From Echria macrotheca (taxonomy: Eukaryota; Ascomycota; Sordariomycetes; Sordariales; Schizotheciaceae), in contig MU839834.1 in assembly GCA_030411725.1 (NCBI GenBank), forward strand, positions 1,550,001 through 1,614,000: a DNA stretch of 64,000 nt, written 5' to 3'. Of the stretch, positions 22,357-33,692 are shown piece by piece. The notes under the pieces were generated by a model that saw only the letters and a program-made list of their open reading frames with translations, made no database searches and was not told where the DNA came from. Each line of letters opens with the position of its first letter. Position 1 is the stretch's first letter. The position numbers and the translations under genes are program-made.

Positions 22357-22762
22357 GGCGAGCCGTTGCGACGACGAAATGTGGGATGAGAGGGGGAATA
22401 TTCAAGGCTGGAAAACTGAAGCTTCACTGGTGCACCGCTACGGTCAGTGGACGGTAGCCGATAAGATAGGGACTTGGGCGACAGGGGTGCACTGAGGAGC
22501 GCAATTGGTCACGGGATCTCGCGCGGATTTAGTGGCTTGGATGGGCTCTCAACGCGCGCCCCCCACGTCTCACTCCCGACTCATCGCCACCGACGATTCC
22601 GGCGCAGGCACCAGGACAACAAAATATGCACTGCACTATATACTCTACATTTTTGACCCATGAATTTTCTCGTTTCAGCCATCCGTCTTATCACGCAACA
22701 CCGACTGTCGCGTCTTGACTTCGAATGATGTCATAACCTCTCATTCGACCGCGACTTGCAAA
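22357..22762. promoter_or_regulatory. divergent promoter region of RED-like and REV1 genes
   Basis: The two start codons face away from each other across 406 bp, so both promoters must lie here or overlap the flanking genes. An in-frame upstream Met for REV1 at 22715 would shorten the gap. No specific motif is assigned. Confidence 0.5.
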
Positions 22763-25700
22763 ATGGGCAGTCGTTTGGAGAAGGGGTCAGCCGAGGTGCG
22801 CAAGCGCATCGAGAGCCATGAGTTCGCGGATGAAGCCGGCGAAGAGTACGAAGGTAGCGAGTTTGGCGGTTTCAGCGATTACTTTCGGCGCAAAAAGATC
22901 AAGCTCCAGAACCTCGATGTCGAGCTGCGCGCCTCCGCCGGCGAGAAGCCCCAGATCTTCAAAGGGGTAGTTGCCCATGTTACCGGATACACCCAACCTT
23001 CTCTCCAAGTCCTCCACAAGGAGTTGGTTCAGCATGGAGCGGGTTTCCTACAGTACCTCGACTCCAAGACCATGGCGACGCACATCATCGCCTCTTCGAT
23101 GCCGCCCAAGAAGACCGTCGATTTCACAAAGTACCGCGTCGTCAAGCCAGCCTGGGTCATAGATTCGATCGAGGCCGGCCGTCTGCTCCCATGGACGGAG
23201 TACCGCGTCATCGAGGATGGGCCTAGGCAGAAGACGATCAAACTCGACGGTGGCAAGATGCTCAGCCAGGCCGCGCAGCAGTCCCCACGAGGTTACCGCG
23301 AGCAAACCGAGAACAGCTTCTACACAAGCCAATTTCGGAGATCATCGGGCTTGCATTCTCAGGGGTCGAGCAGCCCCTTTCAACCGAAATCGGCGAGGAA
23401 ATCCGTTGTTGATGCGATCGAGGACGCTGACGACATGGATCTCGATAACCCGGTCGTGGACGAGCCGCCGTCTCCTGAATTTCCCGCTCGGCAAGATCAA
23501 GAACCGACAGGAGAGCCTGGGGAACCAGAGAAACCCGTGGCCCCTGATCTCTCGGAGCACGGATTCAAACAAAAAGAAATAACCTCCGAAGAACACAATG
23601 CGATGCTACTCTCAGATCCCAAAATCCGAAAATCCTCGACCGCCAATCCCGACTTCCTCAAACAGTTCTACTCGGAGAGCCGACTGCATCACCTGTCGAC
23701 TTGGAAAGCCCAGCTAAAGGCACGTATGCAGAAGATGGCAGCCGACAGGGGCCCCGTATCCAAGGGAATCCGACGAAAAGGCTCGCGTCGTTATATCATG
23801 CATGTTGATTTCGACAGCTGTAAGTATTTGTGCATAAGTCTAAGGTTAAGCTAACAAGTCAAGTCTTCTGCGCTGTTTCCCTAAAACGCGCCCCAGAGTT
23901 CCGCGACAAGCCAGCGGTCGTTGCGCACAGCCACGGGAGCGGGTCAGAAATTGCATCGTGCAACTACCCAGCCAGAAAGTTTGGGGTCAAGAATGGCATG
24001 TGGATGAAGCGGGCGCTGGAGCTCTGTCCAGACCTCAAGGTCCTGCCCTATGATTTTCCGGCTTACGAAGAAGCCAGTGAGTTGTTTTACACCGCTATCC
24101 TGGACGTCGGAGGAATCGTCCAGAGTGTCAGCATCGACGAGGCTCTTGTTGACATTACCAATCTTGTGCTCTCGGCCACCGGGTCTGATGGTGTCGGTAT
24201 CAGCGAGGGAAGCATATGGAGAGAACAGGAGAAAGCGGACGAGATCGCGTCTGGGCTGCGAGAGCAAATCAAGGCCAAAACGGACTGTCATGTTTCCGTT
24301 GGCATTGGGGGTAACATCTTGCTGGCCAAGGTTGCCCTGCGCAAAGCCAAGCCAGCGGGACAGTACCAGATACGGCCTGAAGAGGTCCTGGATCTCCTTG
24401 CAGACTTGAAAGTCGAAGATTTGCCCGGTGTGGCCTACAGCATTGGGGGCAAGCTTGAAGAGATTGGTGTGAAGCTCGTAAGAGATATCCGCCAAACCTC
24501 CAAAGAACGACTGATATCCGTGCTCGGCCCCAAGACAGGCGAGAAGCTTTGGGAGTACGCCCGTGGGATCGACAGGGCAGAGGTGGGAGACCAACCGATG
24601 CGGAAATCAGTGTCTGCCGACGTGAACTGGGGAATCCGGTTCATCAACCAGGAGGAAGCTGAGGAATTCGTTCGGAACCTGTCCAAGGAGCTGGAGCGAC
24701 GACTTCTGAATGAAGGCGTCAAGGGCAAACACCTGACCATGAAGATCATGCGGCGAGCTTTGGATGCACCGCTGGATCCGGCAAAACATCTCGGACACGG
24801 CAAATGTGATACCTTCAACAAGAGTGTCACATTTGGCGTGGCTACTCACAGCGGCGAGGTCATTGGCAAGGAAGCCGTCGCCATTCTTCGGTCTTACAAG
24901 TTCAGTCCGGGTGATCTCAGGGGATTAGGGGTGCAGATGACGAAGCTGGAGCCCCTGAAGCCGTCAATGGGGCCAGACGGGAGCCAGAAGAAGCTCAGTT
25001 TTGGCAGTTTCGTCACGTCAAAGAGACAAAAGTCGGAAGAGATCGAGGATATTCCAAGTCCTGAGAAGCCGAAAGCGGCCAAACCGCTCGAGGACGACCC
25101 TATCATGTTCGATCCGTTGACGCCTCGAAAACCCAAGGTCCATCCAGCTCTGTCTCTCGCCCAAGCGAATGCCGCCGACGAGAAAGCAAAGACGCCCTTG
25201 AATATTTCGGGGACACAGTTTATAATCCCTACAAATCCCGATCCCCAGGTGCTGGCTGAGTTGCCGCAAGATATCCGGAAATCCCTGCTGGCTCAAGTTC
25301 AGCGCAAAGCGGGAAAGTCGGCCGATACATCGCCAGCCCTATCTCGGTCTGCGAGTCCATCCGTAACGGACGATATTCCTTCAGATGTTGATCCCGAGGT
25401 TTTCAATGCTCTGCCCGAGGAGATGAAGGCCGAAGTCTTGGCTTCATACGGTCTTCGCCGGCGAGGCGGCCAGACACGCCTGCCCCAGTCGCCGCGTAAA
25501 GATGCCATGATTCGGCCAAGGGAGAAAACGCCAACCAAGCGTGGAATCAAGGGTATGTTCAGCCGGGCCAAAGCACGCGAGCGCAAGCACGACGCCGAGG
25601 CCCGGTTGATGCAGACGAACTTCATGCGGGAGCCCGCTGAAGACTCTGGTCGGAGTGACCATGACCTACCGGCGGATATCGACCCAGACTTTCTCGCCGA

Positions 25701-26169
25701 GCTGCCGGAGGATATGCGACGTGAGATCCTCGAGGACCACCGACGACAACGGCTAGCCCACACGTCAGGACTGGGATTCAAAGCCCGTCGTCGCGCAGAG
25801 GAGGAAGATGCAGCGCCGAGGGGCCAGATGAAACTCAACTTTGCGCCGGCGCCGCCCAAGATCTCGTTCACCAAGTCGACCATGAAGGACGTCAACGAGA
25901 CCAAGGAACTGATCAGGGCGTGGCTGGAGGCGACGCGCAGCGAGGGGCCGCACCGTCGCGACGTAGTCGTGCTGGAGAAGTATCTTGGGCGGGTGATTGC
26001 CGAAGAACAGGATATGGACAAGGCGAGACGGTTGGTCCGGTGGATGGATGCGATGGTGGAGGATGTGGAAGGGGACGGACGGGAGGCGTGGCGGAAGGCG
26101 ATGGGGGAGGTGAGGAAGGCTGTTGACGAGGCGATGGCCGGGAGGGGGTTAGGCCGGATGGACCTTTGA
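22763..26169 (+). CDS. rev1: translesion DNA polymerase REV1
   Basis: Exons 22763-23819 and 23864-26169 give 1120 residues; an upstream Met at 22715 would add 16. The 44-nt intron has a GCTAAC branch site and splits the DFDSFF catalytic motif. The order is: BRCT domain (about 65-155, IFKGVVAHVTGYTQPS...WVIDSIEAGRLLPWTEYRV), a disordered linker, then the Y-family polymerase with metal-binding DFDSFF and SIDEALVD, fingers/palm and little-finger regions. Three ubiquitin-binding-like motifs with a central L-P follow (DNA 25231-25296, 25384-25443, 25675-25740). The last 100 residues match the position of the REV7/polymerase-binding C-terminal domain. REV1 inserts dCMP opposite lesions and scaffolds polymerase zeta in the nucleus. 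Confidence 0.95.
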
Positions 26170-26858
26170 TTATGGACACGGCGTGATGGATGATACCCAG
26201 CTTGTTTATGATGTTGTATGAATGAATAATGTGGATATGGAATGAATTATACACGAGGTTATGTTCACAATGATATGTATATGTATATCTGTACAGTTCA
26301 ATCCCTTCCCCGAAATTGCTGCCTCGTATAGGATGCATCTTTAAGCCACCCTGAGAAAGGTGATATAGTATTTCCTCACCGAGTTCTCTCCCTAAGGAAC
26401 TGGAGTGAGAAGAGCTTAAGGGAAGTTTCATGACGAGGGAACAGTTGTGAGGGCGGGCCCCCCGTTATTGCTCACGGACACACACAAGCTTCTGTCTCTA
26501 GATAGACGGTATATATGCCCACTACAACAGCATCTACGAGTCTGGCTCCATTCTTTCATCCAGGACCGGACCCGAGATCTGCAAACGCGCAAGATCTTCC
26601 CCGCCGGTGGTGTCCTGTACCAACCGCACCCCCACAACACTGCAGAGATGTCCGTACACCCACGCGCTCTACCAAGTTGACAATGTTCAGGGCCCTCCAG
26701 AAATGCAACTGTATCGCCCTCTATCTATGCCATTTTTACACATGTATATACAACCGTATACAACAACACGATACGGCAAGTCTGGTGCCCCGGCCAGACA
26801 GAACCAATGCACCCCCGTTTCCTTCAGATTATCATACATCTTTTTGAGCCCCCATCAT
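26170..26858. other. convergent 3' flanks
   Basis: This 689-bp gap lies between the convergent ends of REV1 and the SOD-like mitoribosomal gene. It is AT-rich near 26210-26300 (TATGTATATGTATAT type) and holds no supported gene. Confidence 0.55.
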
Positions 26859-27863
26859 CTACGCCGACAACCCCTTATCAGGCAAATTCGCCTCCTGCGC
26901 AACCAACTTCCAATCAACATGGTCCCACCAATTCTCAACAAACTCGTCCTTGCCCGCCACGCCATAATCATACATATACACATGCTCCCACGTATTCACA
27001 CACAGCACGGGTACCAAATCCGTGCCGCCGGGCGCAAAAGCCACTCGTCTCCTGACATCGGCCGACTGGCCCGCAGACGGGTTCCCGGTCCCGTACGCCG
27101 AATTAGCCAGATACTTTTTGGCCGTCTCAATCCCCTCGGGCGTCGACCCGACGGCGGTATTCAGATCGACCTCCTGCCGGCGCCAGTGGGCGCCCGGGTA
27201 GGGCGAGCCGGCGAGGTAGGTGGGCACGACCTTGAACATGGTCTGCACGCCGGGCTGGTCGACGCGGACGAGCCAGACGAAGCCGGGGCCGAACATGGCG
27301 CGGGCCGTCTTGATCATTTCCTCGCGCAGCGTGGCGACGGAGCCGAATGAGGTGTTGATGTGGCGCTCTAGGTTGGTCGGCATTTTTTTCTCGGAAGAGG
27401 AAGAGGAAGAGACAAGATGGCGGAAGAAGAAGTGGTTGTTGTGCGCCATGCTGGCGTAGTTGAAAATACCCGCCGTGCCGGGGTCGCGCGCTGTGCCGAG
27501 GAGGGTTGCTTTGACGTCTTTGGATTCCCAGTCGGTTCCTTTTGAAAGTAAGAAGTATATGTGTTAGAGTGATCTAGTGTGATGATGATGTTGATGGGAT
27601 GTAGGGGATAGGTGCTACAAACCGACTGTCCGCTCGTTCAACCTGTCCAGCACAAATGACTGGTACTGGTTCCACGCAATGTAGAAGCCCTTCTCCGACA
27701 GCAGAGGGCTCTCCTGGTTCGAGAATGGGTATGCGAGCTCGGGGAGGGTGTGCATCGAGTGCTGGGCTGACGCCGCCCTCTGGAACGGGGAGGAGGACCA
27801 TGAGGTTGTTGGCGACCCGAATCGCGGCGCCGCCCGCGGTATTCTTAACCTTGGTCGGAGCAT
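26859..27863 (-). CDS. mitochondrial small ribosomal subunit protein, SOD-like (mS42/mS43 family)
   Basis: Exons 27863-27623 and 27538-26859 give 306 residues; the intron is 84 nt. The N-terminus is basic with arginines (MLRPRLRIPRAAPRF), fitting a mitochondrial presequence. The body follows the iron/manganese superoxide dismutase plan: HTLPELAYPF, GFYIAWNQYQSFVLDRLNE, MAHNNHFFFRHL and NTWEHVYMYDYG. The usual Asp metal ligand of DVWEH reads Asn here, which argues against dismutase activity. Yeast Rsm26 and Mrp1 are such dismutase-derived subunits of the 37S ribosome; which of the two this is cannot be decided by eye. Confidence 0.87.
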
Positions 27864-28537
27864 GGTGGGTGGTTCTGGCGGGCAGGAGTTCGTCGCGGGA
27901 GGAAGCTGGTGGTGGGCTCGGTAGCTACACCTTGAACTTGAACGCGCCTCAACTTTTTTTCGTCAAGCTAAAGCAGTTTGTGCCTAATAATTGAGGCATC
28001 AATCTAGTCTCACTGCCCTCGACCCTAACCCTGAGCTCTTACTCACTGAAGTTGGTTAGCATCCAGTTCACCTCCGAATCCTACTGCAGCGGCTTGTTCG
28101 TTCCAGATAACGGAAACACAATCATGCAGATGTCGCAATATTAGTGTAGGACCGCCTCATCTCATCGGAATGCATGATGTTGCTGTGGTTGGACCAGGTC
28201 CTTCGTAACCAGGGCCAATGTTGGCCGCGCCAGCGGCATGACCCAGTCCACAGTATTTTGTTGGGACTGCCCTCACCGAAATTCCACATAAAGCGCAGGG
28301 ACACCCGCGCAACAGACAGCCATAACAACATCGCTCTCAATTTTTCCAATCGCTATGCCAATTATGCATGATGATGGCGACAACTACCGACAAAACCTGT
28401 AAACCCCGCTGATGAATACAATACACCCCGCGCTAGGACAACCATCACAGGCCCGAATGCCGGACCTCCCCAGCGCCAACACCGACCGCTCAATGCCAAA
28501 CCCGACTTTTATACATCGAGGCCGTGAAGGCGGCCCG
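27864..28537. other. intergenic
   Basis: This 674-bp gap lies between two minus-strand genes. It contains the upstream region of the mitoribosomal gene and the 3' flank of the acidic 407-residue gene. A CCCTAACCCT at 28023 is only two telomere-like units. No gene is seen. Confidence 0.5.
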
Positions 28538-29761
28538 CTAGATATCGTCCTCCACCATCCCGAGCACATCCAGCTCCGTTTTTACCATTCTCTCGAACTC
28601 ATCACGCTCGATACCCGATGACCGCGACAGCAGGAAAAGGCTTCTTATGCTGCGCGAGATGTGCTGTTTCACCCCGAATTCGCTCTGATCGCGCTTTTCG
28701 GCATTCTCCTCAAGCTTCGCTACCGTTATTGACCCCTTGGAACTAGCACTTGATTCCGGCCTAGGATGAACTAGAGGAGCTGCCCTATCGTCATCTTGCG
28801 ATCGATGGGAATGCGTTGACGGCGACCTCGGCCGCTCCGCCATCGTCCATGCGCCACTCGTCTCATCCAGCTCTGTTCGCTCGGGACTGTCGTCCGACGG
28901 CACCGGTCTTGCTAATCCAAGCGGCGGTGGTGCTTGGATGTGCTCGATCTCCTCGTCGGGGTCGTGAGGATCCATGGCCGGCTGGACGTTGTCGTATTGC
29001 GAATAGTACGCGTCGTCGGTCGATGTGCTGCGGTAAGCCTCGGCCACAGGCGCCGGGCCGCCCGACCGTGGGGCCGGCGACCTCTTAACGGCCGGTGTTC
29101 GGGATGGAGTCGCGTCGTAGCGACCCCAGTAATCATCGTCGTCGTCCTCTTCGGTGAGGTCCACCTCGGGAGCCCGGTTGGCGACACCTACGGCCGGCGC
29201 TTCGGCTCGATTTGGCCTCGTAGACGAGGCGTTCAGGCTTTGGAATGACTTCTCTGCCTCCTCGATGGTGTCGAAGCCGCCAAAGTCAGGCAGCGGAGAA
29301 GGGTTGCTGGCCACACCGACCTCGCCGACTCGCCATCCGTCCCCGCCTCCTTCCTTGTCACCGGTGCAATAGACAAGCCGGAGAAACAGATCGAATTCAC
29401 CCAGCACCACCAGGGTCTGGAGTGTTTCGTGGTCTAACCTCCGGTATTTGATCTGGACGTCATAGTCCCAGTCGATTTCGATCTCGCCCGATGCCGGGTG
29501 AGGCTCGAGACTCCCGCTCTGGGCGATCTCTGTCAGCTTCGGCACCTTGGAGGTATCGTATGTGAGAAGTCGGATCCAAGGATCGGAACTGGAGTCGGCC
29601 AGGAGCTGAACTCGTTGTCTGAGGATGGGCGACAGGTGTGGAAGGATGGTTGTTGCTGGCCGATTCGAGGCAGCAGCACCGGGGAGAGACGAGAGCACAG
29701 GCACGACGATCCCTCTGACATTCGGTGGGTTGATCTTTGCTGAAGCCATCGTGATAGCCAT
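28538..29761 (-). CDS. acidic protein of unknown function
   Basis: An intronless frame of 407 residues from MAITMASAKINPPN (29761); a second Met lies at 29749. The open frame continues upstream to 30154, but that extension is low in family-like character and probably leader. I do not recognise a named domain. Visible features are an ordered N-terminal third (residues about 10-130, SDPWIRLLTYDT, IDWDYDVQIKYRRLDHETLQ), a short acidic motif DLTEEDDDDDYWGRYD in the middle, a Ser/Pro/Arg-rich disordered region, and a structured C-terminus (ISRSIRSLFLLSRSSGIERDEFERMVKTEL). The ordered ends suggest a real conserved gene, probably cytosolic or nuclear. Confidence 0.75.
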   Translation of the reverse strand: MAITMASAKINPPNVRGIVVPVLSSLPGAAASNRPATTILPHLSPILRQRVQLLADSSSDPWIRLLTYDTSKVPKLTEIAQSGSLEPHPASGEIEIDWDYDVQIKYRRLDHETLQTLVVLGEFDLFLRLVYCTGDKEGGGDGWRVGEVGVASNPSPLPDFGGFDTIEEAEKSFQSLNASSTRPNRAEAPAVGVANRAPEVDLTEEDDDDDYWGRYDATPSRTPAVKRSPAPRSGGPAPVAEAYRSTSTDDAYYSQYDNVQPAMDPHDPDEEIEHIQAPPPLGLARPVPSDDSPERTELDETSGAWTMAERPRSPSTHSHRSQDDDRAAPLVHPRPESSASSKGSITVAKLEENAEKRDQSEFGVKQHISRSIRSLFLLSRSSGIERDEFERMVKTELDVLGMVEDDI

Positions 29762-31071
29762 GGTGATGTGCGAATACAAGAGAAGACAATGATATGTGTG
29801 TCGAGAGATACAGTGCAAAACACAGGAGGCAGCGAGGTATATGAACCGGGAGCTGTCTGGGAAGCAAATCACATGTCGAACGTCGTCACAGTCTGAGTCA
29901 AGGTTCTGCCTGCCTTGGGCGCGTGGCGGGCGAGCAAGGGGAGCTTCGACAGAGTCCGAGGAGACAGATGACAGACGAGAGCAAAATAGAACAAGTCGAA
30001 GCAAAAGCAAAAGCAGAAGCTGCAGAGGAAAACGCTCGACAAAAGTCAGAGGCGCGACGAGGCGAAGCTTGGCCGCTCCCGCCCTCTCTCGCAGCTGCCG
30101 GTTGGAGACCCCACCTGGGTCGAGGCGTTGCAACAGCTGGATCCAACCGTCCAACGAACGACCTGCCGCTCGGCCAAGGTCCCGCTAGCTGCCTTTCGGC
30201 CGGACGGAACCAATTAGCGTCATGGCCCAGGAACCCCTCCTCTGCCCCAGACAGGGACGTCACGGGAGAAGGGGTCATCAGAAACACAGCCGGAGCCAGT
30301 CGGGCTGCTTTGGACCGACTGTCATTTCGCTGCATCTCGCTGCATCGTGACGCGCTGGCCTGGCAGTTGCCGTGGTCATGGGAACAATACCCGCCAGCGT
30401 TTGGATTCTGTCTTGTCTGTCAATGGGATCCGAATTACATGATCTCAGTTATTATGACTTAGCAAATGCTCGGCTGCATGGCCACGCGTAGCTGTGCATT
30501 TTCCAACAGTACATTTGAACAGTAAGCAAAAGAAATTGGGGATGTGACGAGCTGCCTTCGACTGGTGTCAGAGTGCGGCGCGTCAAGTGTCTGGTTGACG
30601 GAAGTCTCTGTGGCGCGCTTATCGAACCTCACGGCCCAGATCTGTGCGGATCTTCAACGCCGGCGGCCATGTCGTCACTCGGCTTTGGTTTTATCAATCA
30701 GCGGCACAGCAGGGCAGCAGAAAAATATGGACGATCCCTAAGTAAAAACCTCGGATAATCCGGACGATACATTACCTACACCAGCAACCGCCAACACATG
30801 ATACGATATAGCCCATAGCGACAAGACTGACGCGCATTTTACCCCGGATTTTTTGGGCCCGAGCAGACTCCGCTGCTGCACATCGGAACCCGTTGCCAAG
30901 AAAAGAAAACGACATCTGCATCACGAGTCACGCTGCAGCGGGCGAGGGCCAGTTTCGCGTCTTCGCTTTTCCGATCAACGTCTCGATTATAACGAAGCAC
31001 AAACTTCTGCAAGTGCCTCCTCCAGGGGCGACGCCCTCGCCGATCTCTCCCGCACGTCCAAGGCTGGATGA
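29762..31071. other. divergent intergenic region
   Basis: This 1.3-kb stretch lies between the acidic-protein gene (minus) and the thiamine pyrophosphate carrier gene (plus). It holds both promoters and leaders. Open frames (for example 29923-30462) lack domains. No distinct motif was noted. Confidence 0.5.
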
Positions 31072-32134
31072 ATGTCGCCGGACAAGACGACATCCCTAAA
31101 AGATGAGGGCTCCCGTCTCCAGGTCGTGGCGGCCGGCTCCACGGCGGGGCTGATATCACGGTGCGTCAGAGAGAGAGAAAACATATTCGATGATCGCCCC
31201 AAGGGGCGTCCATGTATCCAATGTCCGGGAAAGCTAATCCCCCAAAAGCTTCGTCACAGCCCCCCTCGACGTCGTCAAGATCCGCCTCCAGCTCCAAACC
31301 CACAGCCTCTCGGACCCCCGGTCCCACCTCGACCTCCACGGCGGCCCTGTTTACAAGGGCACGCTGCCCACAATGCGCGCCATCATCCGGCACGAAGGCC
31401 TGACGGGGCTCTGGAAGGGCAACGTCCCCGCCGAGCTGCTCTACCTCTGCTACGGCGCGGTCCAGTTCACAGCCTACCGCCAGGTCGCGCAGCTCCTGCA
31501 GCGCTTCGCGGGGCCCCAGAACCGCCTCCCGCAGTCGGCCGAGTCGTTCATCGCCGGCGGGACCGCCGGCGCCGCCGCGACGGCCGTTACCTACCCGCTC
31601 GACCTCCTCCGGACGCGCTTCGCCGCGCAGGGCAACGATCGCGTGTATGCATCCCTCCCGCGGGCGCTGGCGCAGATCTACCGCGAGGAAGGCATACGCG
31701 GGTTCTACCGGGGGCTGGCCCCGGGTCTGGCGCAGATCGTCCCGTTCATGGGCATCTTCTTCGCGGCGTACGAGACGCTGCGCGTGCCCCTGGACGGTTT
31801 GTCCCTGCCGTTCAGCTCGGGCGACGCGGTCGCCGGCGTGGCGGCGTCGGTCATCGCCAAGACGGGCTCGTTCCCGCTCGATCTGGTCAGGAAGCGCATC
31901 CAGGTGCAGGGGCCGACGCGGGCGCGGTACATCCACAAGAACATACCCGAGTATCACGGTATGGTCGGGACGCTGCGGGCGATTCTGAGAATGGAGGGGC
32001 CGCGGGGGCTGTATCGCGGGCTGACGGTGAGCTTGTTCAAGGCGGCGCCGGCCAGTGCTGTGACAATGTGGACGTACGAGCGGGCGTTGCGGCTTTATAT
32101 CTCGCTGGGCGATGATGCGAGAGCGGAGATGTGA
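31072..32134 (+). CDS. tpc1: mitochondrial thiamine pyrophosphate carrier
   Basis: Exons 31072-31160 and 31249-32134 give 324 residues; the 88-nt intron falls just before the first signature. Three mitochondrial-carrier signatures are seen in order: PLDVVKIRL, PLDLLRTRF and PLDLVRKRI, each starting one of the three repeats of two membrane helices. The N-terminus (RLQVVAAGSTAGLISR) and the overall sequence match Tpc1, which exchanges cytosolic thiamine pyrophosphate across the inner membrane. Substrate identity rests on resemblance to Tpc1, and the carrier fold itself is certain. Confidence 0.92.
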
Positions 32135-32369
32135 ATTTGTTCGAATCGATGTAAAAACATATATATATAACATGCACGATAGAGATAGACTACAGGGCAG
32201 GTGTGGCAGCGTTTTCATAGACTGATAGACAGCAATGAATTGTTTACGATCACACGACTGCCATCATTCTAAAACAAATAAAATGCCTCTATTCCCGTAT
32301 GGTACAACGCTTAGGGGGTTATACATGAGCACCGGCCCTCTTCCCACCCTTTTTTGTTAGTTTATCACT

Positions 32370-33371
32370 TCATTTCCCCTTCCTCACCCACCCCTCGACC
32401 GTCTCCCTCGCGTCGTGCACCACCTCCGTCACCTTCCGCTTAGCCAGCTCGCCATGCACCTCGACAAACCGCACGCCCTTCTCGATGCCCTCGCGGGTAG
32501 CCACATGCGCCTCCGCCACGGCCGGAAACCGCTGCTCATACGTCCACAGCAAGCCCGAGACATTGTTCATAGTCACGGGTAGCACAACCCAGGCGGCGCC
32601 GATGCCCAGGGCGAGCGGCGCCGACGCGCGCAGCAGCACGTTGCGGTTGCGCGCCACGATGCTCCCCGCCATGCCGGCGACCAGCACGTAGACTAGGCCC
32701 GGCATCAGACGCTCGCCCGACTCGCGCGGCGGGGCGAGCGACGCGATCGTCGACGTGAAGGACTGCTCGAGCGAGAAGGCGCGCGACATGGCGTTGTTGA
32801 CGGCGTCCTCGGCCGTGCAGGCCTGGCGGTAGAGGAAGAGGCGGCCGAGGCGGATCTGGGCGGCCAGCCGGGCCGTCGGGGTCGGGCGGCGCTGGATGGT
32901 TGTGGGCTCGGCCGTGGGGAAGATGGACTCCGCAACGGCGGTGGCGGGAGATGACGGCTCCGGGGTTGCTACGGCGGTTGTTGTCGGTGAGAGGGGTAGT
33001 TCGGTGTCGGTCGCTGTGGCGGAGGCGGGCGAAGGCGTGGCTACCGTTGCTGGCGTCGCGGCGGGCTTCGGGGGAGCTGGGACGTAGTCGAAGTCGTCAT
33101 CGTAGATGGGTTTCTTGGACTGTGGGAAGGGAGGGTGAGTATGCCGTCGGGGAGGAAAGAGCAATGAGAAAAAACACATACGAGATGCCGCTCCTCCGGG
33201 GCCTCGGCGTAGGCGACGCGGGGAGCAAAGGCAATGCCTCCGACGAGGACGGCGGCCGTCAATGCCGGCGCAGCTCGCTATTTTTGAGTTAGTTTTTTTT
33301 TCGTCGTCGGTCAACCGCGTGGATGCGGCAATTGGAGCACGTACCCGCCTGAACAGGACTCTGGCAGCCAT
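32370..33371 (-). CDS. MICOS complex subunit MIC26/MIC27 (apolipoprotein O family)
   Basis: Exons 33371-33345 (only 27 nt), 33277-33182 and 33119-32370 give 290 residues; introns are 67 and 62 nt. The N-terminus is basic then hydrophobic (ARVLFRRRAAPALTAAVLVGGIAFA), consistent with mitochondrial targeting. A Pro/Ala/Thr-rich linker follows, then the ApoO core: RLGRLFLYRQACTAEDAVNNAMSRAF, a membrane segment near MPGLVYVLVAGMAGSIVARN and another around APLALGIGAAWVVLPVTM. The protein should sit in the inner membrane at crista junctions. MIC26 and MIC27 cannot be told apart by eye. It is divergent from OCT1. Confidence 0.88.
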   Translation of the reverse strand: MAARVLFRRVRAPIAASTRLTDDEKKTNSKIASCAGIDGRRPRRRHCLCSPRRLRRGPGGAASRMCFFSLLFPPRRHTHPPFPQSKKPIYDDDFDYVPAPPKPAATPATVATPSPASATATDTELPLSPTTTAVATPEPSSPATAVAESIFPTAEPTTIQRRPTPTARLAAQIRLGRLFLYRQACTAEDAVNNAMSRAFSLEQSFTSTIASLAPPRESGERLMPGLVYVLVAGMAGSIVARNRNVLLRASAPLALGIGAAWVVLPVTMNNVSGLLWTYEQRFPAVAEAHVATREGIEKGVRFVEVHGELAKRKVTEVVHDARETVEGWVRKGK

Positions 33372-33692
33372 GACCAACTCAATTGAGGCGGTCTTCCTCT
33401 GGTCGGTCGAGTGACGATACGGGAATCGTGGGTTGGTTGGGTGGACGGAGCTGGGATGAAGTCAGAGCTGCGAAGAGGGTTGGCCTGGCCGGGGGCCCGG
33501 GAGCTGGTGGCATCGGCACGGGAAATTCCGCGCAAATGGGGGGCAAATCCCGGCACCGTGATGCTTTTCTTCCCTCCATCTCGAAGTCAAAACTACAAAA
33601 ATATCTCCCCTACGTATTTTGTCGACAAACTGCGTACACATTTCTTGATGCGCCAAATATCCCGAATCCAAAGATAACGCCTAGTCGGCGCC
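33372..33692. promoter_or_regulatory. 321-bp divergent promoter of MIC26/27 and OCT1
   Basis: The two start codons lie 321 bp apart on opposite strands, and both products are mitochondrial. Coordinate expression from a shared promoter is an inference. No specific site is assigned. Confidence 0.55.

Noticed and set aside
29762..30154. N-terminal extension of the acidic-protein gene (131 residues)
   Set aside because: The extension contains leucine and cysteine runs unlike the rest and precedes two good start codons at 29761 and 29749. It is more likely leader sequence.
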